Shown: one piece after another, positions 63,050 through 64,000 of the stretch
Layout: the number at the start of each line of letters is the position of its first letter
Numbering within the stretch: position 1 is the stretch's first letter
NCBI GenBank assembly: GCA_963781725.1
Contig: CAWAGV010000002.1
Location: 2,232,001-2,296,000, forward strand
Source of the DNA: BOG-931 sp963781725
GTDB lineage: Bacteria > Pseudomonadota > Alphaproteobacteria > Rhizobiales > Xanthobacteraceae
DNA: 64,000 bases
Reading direction: 5' to 3'
Program-made: the position numbers and the translations under genes
Notes under the pieces: model-generated
The model's input: the letters and a program-made list of their open reading frames with translations, nothing else
What the model was told of the DNA's origin: nothing
Database searches by the model: none

Positions 63050-64000
63050 TTACTCCGCTGCCTGCATTTCTCCGGCGTCGTCGATGAAGCCGCCGGCCTG
63101 CCGGCGCCACATCGCCGCGTAGCGGCCGTCGCGGGCGATCAGCTCGCGATGGGTGCCTTGTTCGATGATACGGCCGTGCTCGAGCACGACAAGGCGGTCC
63201 ATCTGGGCAATCGTGGAGAGCCGGTGCGCGATGGCGATCACCGTCTTGCCTTCCATCAGCGTGCCGAGACTCGACTGGATCGCGGCTTCGACTTCGCTGT
63301 CGAGCGACGATGTCGCCTCGTCGAACACCAGGATCTGCGCGTCCTTGAGGATGACGCGGGCGATGGCGACGCGCTGCCGCTGGCCGCCGGACAGCTTCAC
63401 GCCCCGTTCTCCGACATGGGCGTCGTAGCCGCGCCGGTTGTCCCAATCCTGGAGGTCGAGAATGAAGTCATGCGCGTGCGCGAGCTTGGCGGCACGCACG
63501 ACCTCGTCGTCGCTGGCGTCGGGCTTGCCGTAGCGGATGTTGGCGCGGATCGAACGGTGCAGCAGCGACGTATCCTGGGTCACCACCGAAATCTGCGAGC
63601 GCAGCGATTCCTGCGTCAGGCTCGAAATATCGACACCGTCGATCGCGATCGAGCCGCCTTCGAGCTGGAAGAATCGCAGCAGCAGATTGACCGCCGTCGA
63701 TTTGCCGGCGCCGGAACGGCCGACCAGGCCGATTTTTTCACCGGGCTTTATCGTCAGATTGAAATCCTGCAGCACGCCGATGTCGCGGCCGTAGCCGAAG
63801 CTGACATCCCTGAACGCGATACCGCCCTCACGCACCGTCAACGGCTGGGCGCCGGCGGGGTCGGGCAATTGCAGCGGCTGCGCGATGGTCAGCATGCCTT
63901 CCTGCACGACGCCGATGTCCTCGAAGATTTCGGTGATGCGCAAGGCGATCTGCCGCGACATGTTGGTGAGCTGCAATGTCAGCGGCAGCACCATGGCGAT
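63050..64000 (-). CDS. ABC exporter, C-terminal part (cut by window end)
   Basis: At least 316 residues are present: the end of a transmembrane domain and a complete ATPase with Walker A GRSGAGKS, Q-loop, signature LSGGQRQR, Walker B ILVFDEATSSLD and the switch His in AIAHRLSTIAQ. It resembles half-size exporters of the MsbA/ATM type (multidrug or lipid). The frame is open to position 64000; the gene starts beyond the window. Confidence 0.93.
   Translation of the reverse strand: MAMVLPLTLQLTNMSRQIALRITEIFEDIGVVQEGMLTIAQPLQLPDPAGAQPLTVREGGIAFRDVSFGYGRDIGVLQDFNLTIKPGEKIGLVGRSGAGKSTAVNLLLRFFQLEGGSIAIDGVDISSLTQESLRSQISVVTQDTSLLHRSIRANIRYGKPDASDDEVVRAAKLAHAHDFILDLQDWDNRRGYDAHVGERGVKLSGGQRQRVAIARVILKDAQILVFDEATSSLDSEVEAAIQSSLGTLMEGKTVIAIAHRLSTIAQMDRLVVLEHGRIIEQGTHRELIARDGRYAAMWRRQAGGFIDDAGEMQAAE

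Noticed and set aside
61083..63122. Plus-strand open frame of 679 codons
   Set aside because: Antisense to the SH3-like and acyl-CoA dehydrogenase genes; no recognisable protein features.

Overview
The window is a chromosomal segment of a high-GC alphaproteobacterium, most likely Hyphomicrobiales (Bradyrhizobium, Rhodopseudomonas or Pseudolabrys type). Four things point there: the lptC-lptA-lptB-rpoN-hpf-ptsN gene order, an Hsp20 gene followed by DUF1150 and preceded by a ROSE-like RNA thermometer, many Bug/TctC solute-binding proteins, and palindromic intergenic repeats at gene ends. Genus is inference; no rRNA or other decisive marker is present.

Positions 1-20443 are a catabolic region. 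On the minus strand a FadR/GntR regulator (2889) faces an operon of an NMT1-like binding protein, a Rieske ring-hydroxylating oxygenase (alpha and beta) and the first codons of a probable membrane protein at the left edge. Then come a fused LigB-LigA extradiol dioxygenase, a DUF302 protein, a 4,5-dihydroxyphthalate-decarboxylase-like protein overlapping an FAD aromatic hydroxylase, and a UbiD-type decarboxylase. A tightly packed plus-strand operon (9830-17896) follows: amidohydrolase, Rieske ferredoxin, hydantoinase/oxoprolinase A, two Bug binding proteins, hydantoinase/oxoprolinase B and an Asp/Glu racemase-superfamily enzyme with one cysteine. An amine oxidase and a P450 close the region. 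Together they could hydroxylate, decarboxylate and cleave an aromatic or heteroaromatic acid and hydrolyse a cyclic amide, but the substrate is unknown.

Positions 20599-29070 hold a polyhistidine secreted protein, the thermometer-controlled hsp20-DUF1150 unit with a very clear RpoH promoter, and the conserved housekeeping block (ptsN, an unusually short hpf, rpoN, lptB with a repeat-bearing N-terminal extension, lptA, lptC, an RNase D-like exonuclease) ending in tRNA-Leu(CAG).

Positions 29197-49472 carry mixed metabolic and envelope genes: oxidoreductases, dodecin, uppP, a glutathione transferase, queG with a non-standard start, a catalytically dead HtrA-like protein, two L,D-transpeptidases, a flavin monooxygenase, dienelactone hydrolase, polysaccharide deacetylase, a polysaccharide export lipoprotein with a YPQQA repeat, msrA, a GlcG-like protein and two tandem Bug-like binding proteins.

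Positions 49473-51892 look accessory: an inverted-repeat element, a densely structured stretch without a convincing gene, and a lower-GC pair of an unknown protein divergent from an MT-A70 adenine methyltransferase. The rest (51989-64000) returns to chromosomal background: uvrB with a 200-residue extension, another orphan Bug protein, a PLP aminotransferase, a third L,D-transpeptidase, an acyl-CoA dehydrogenase and the C-terminal half of an ABC exporter cut by the window end.
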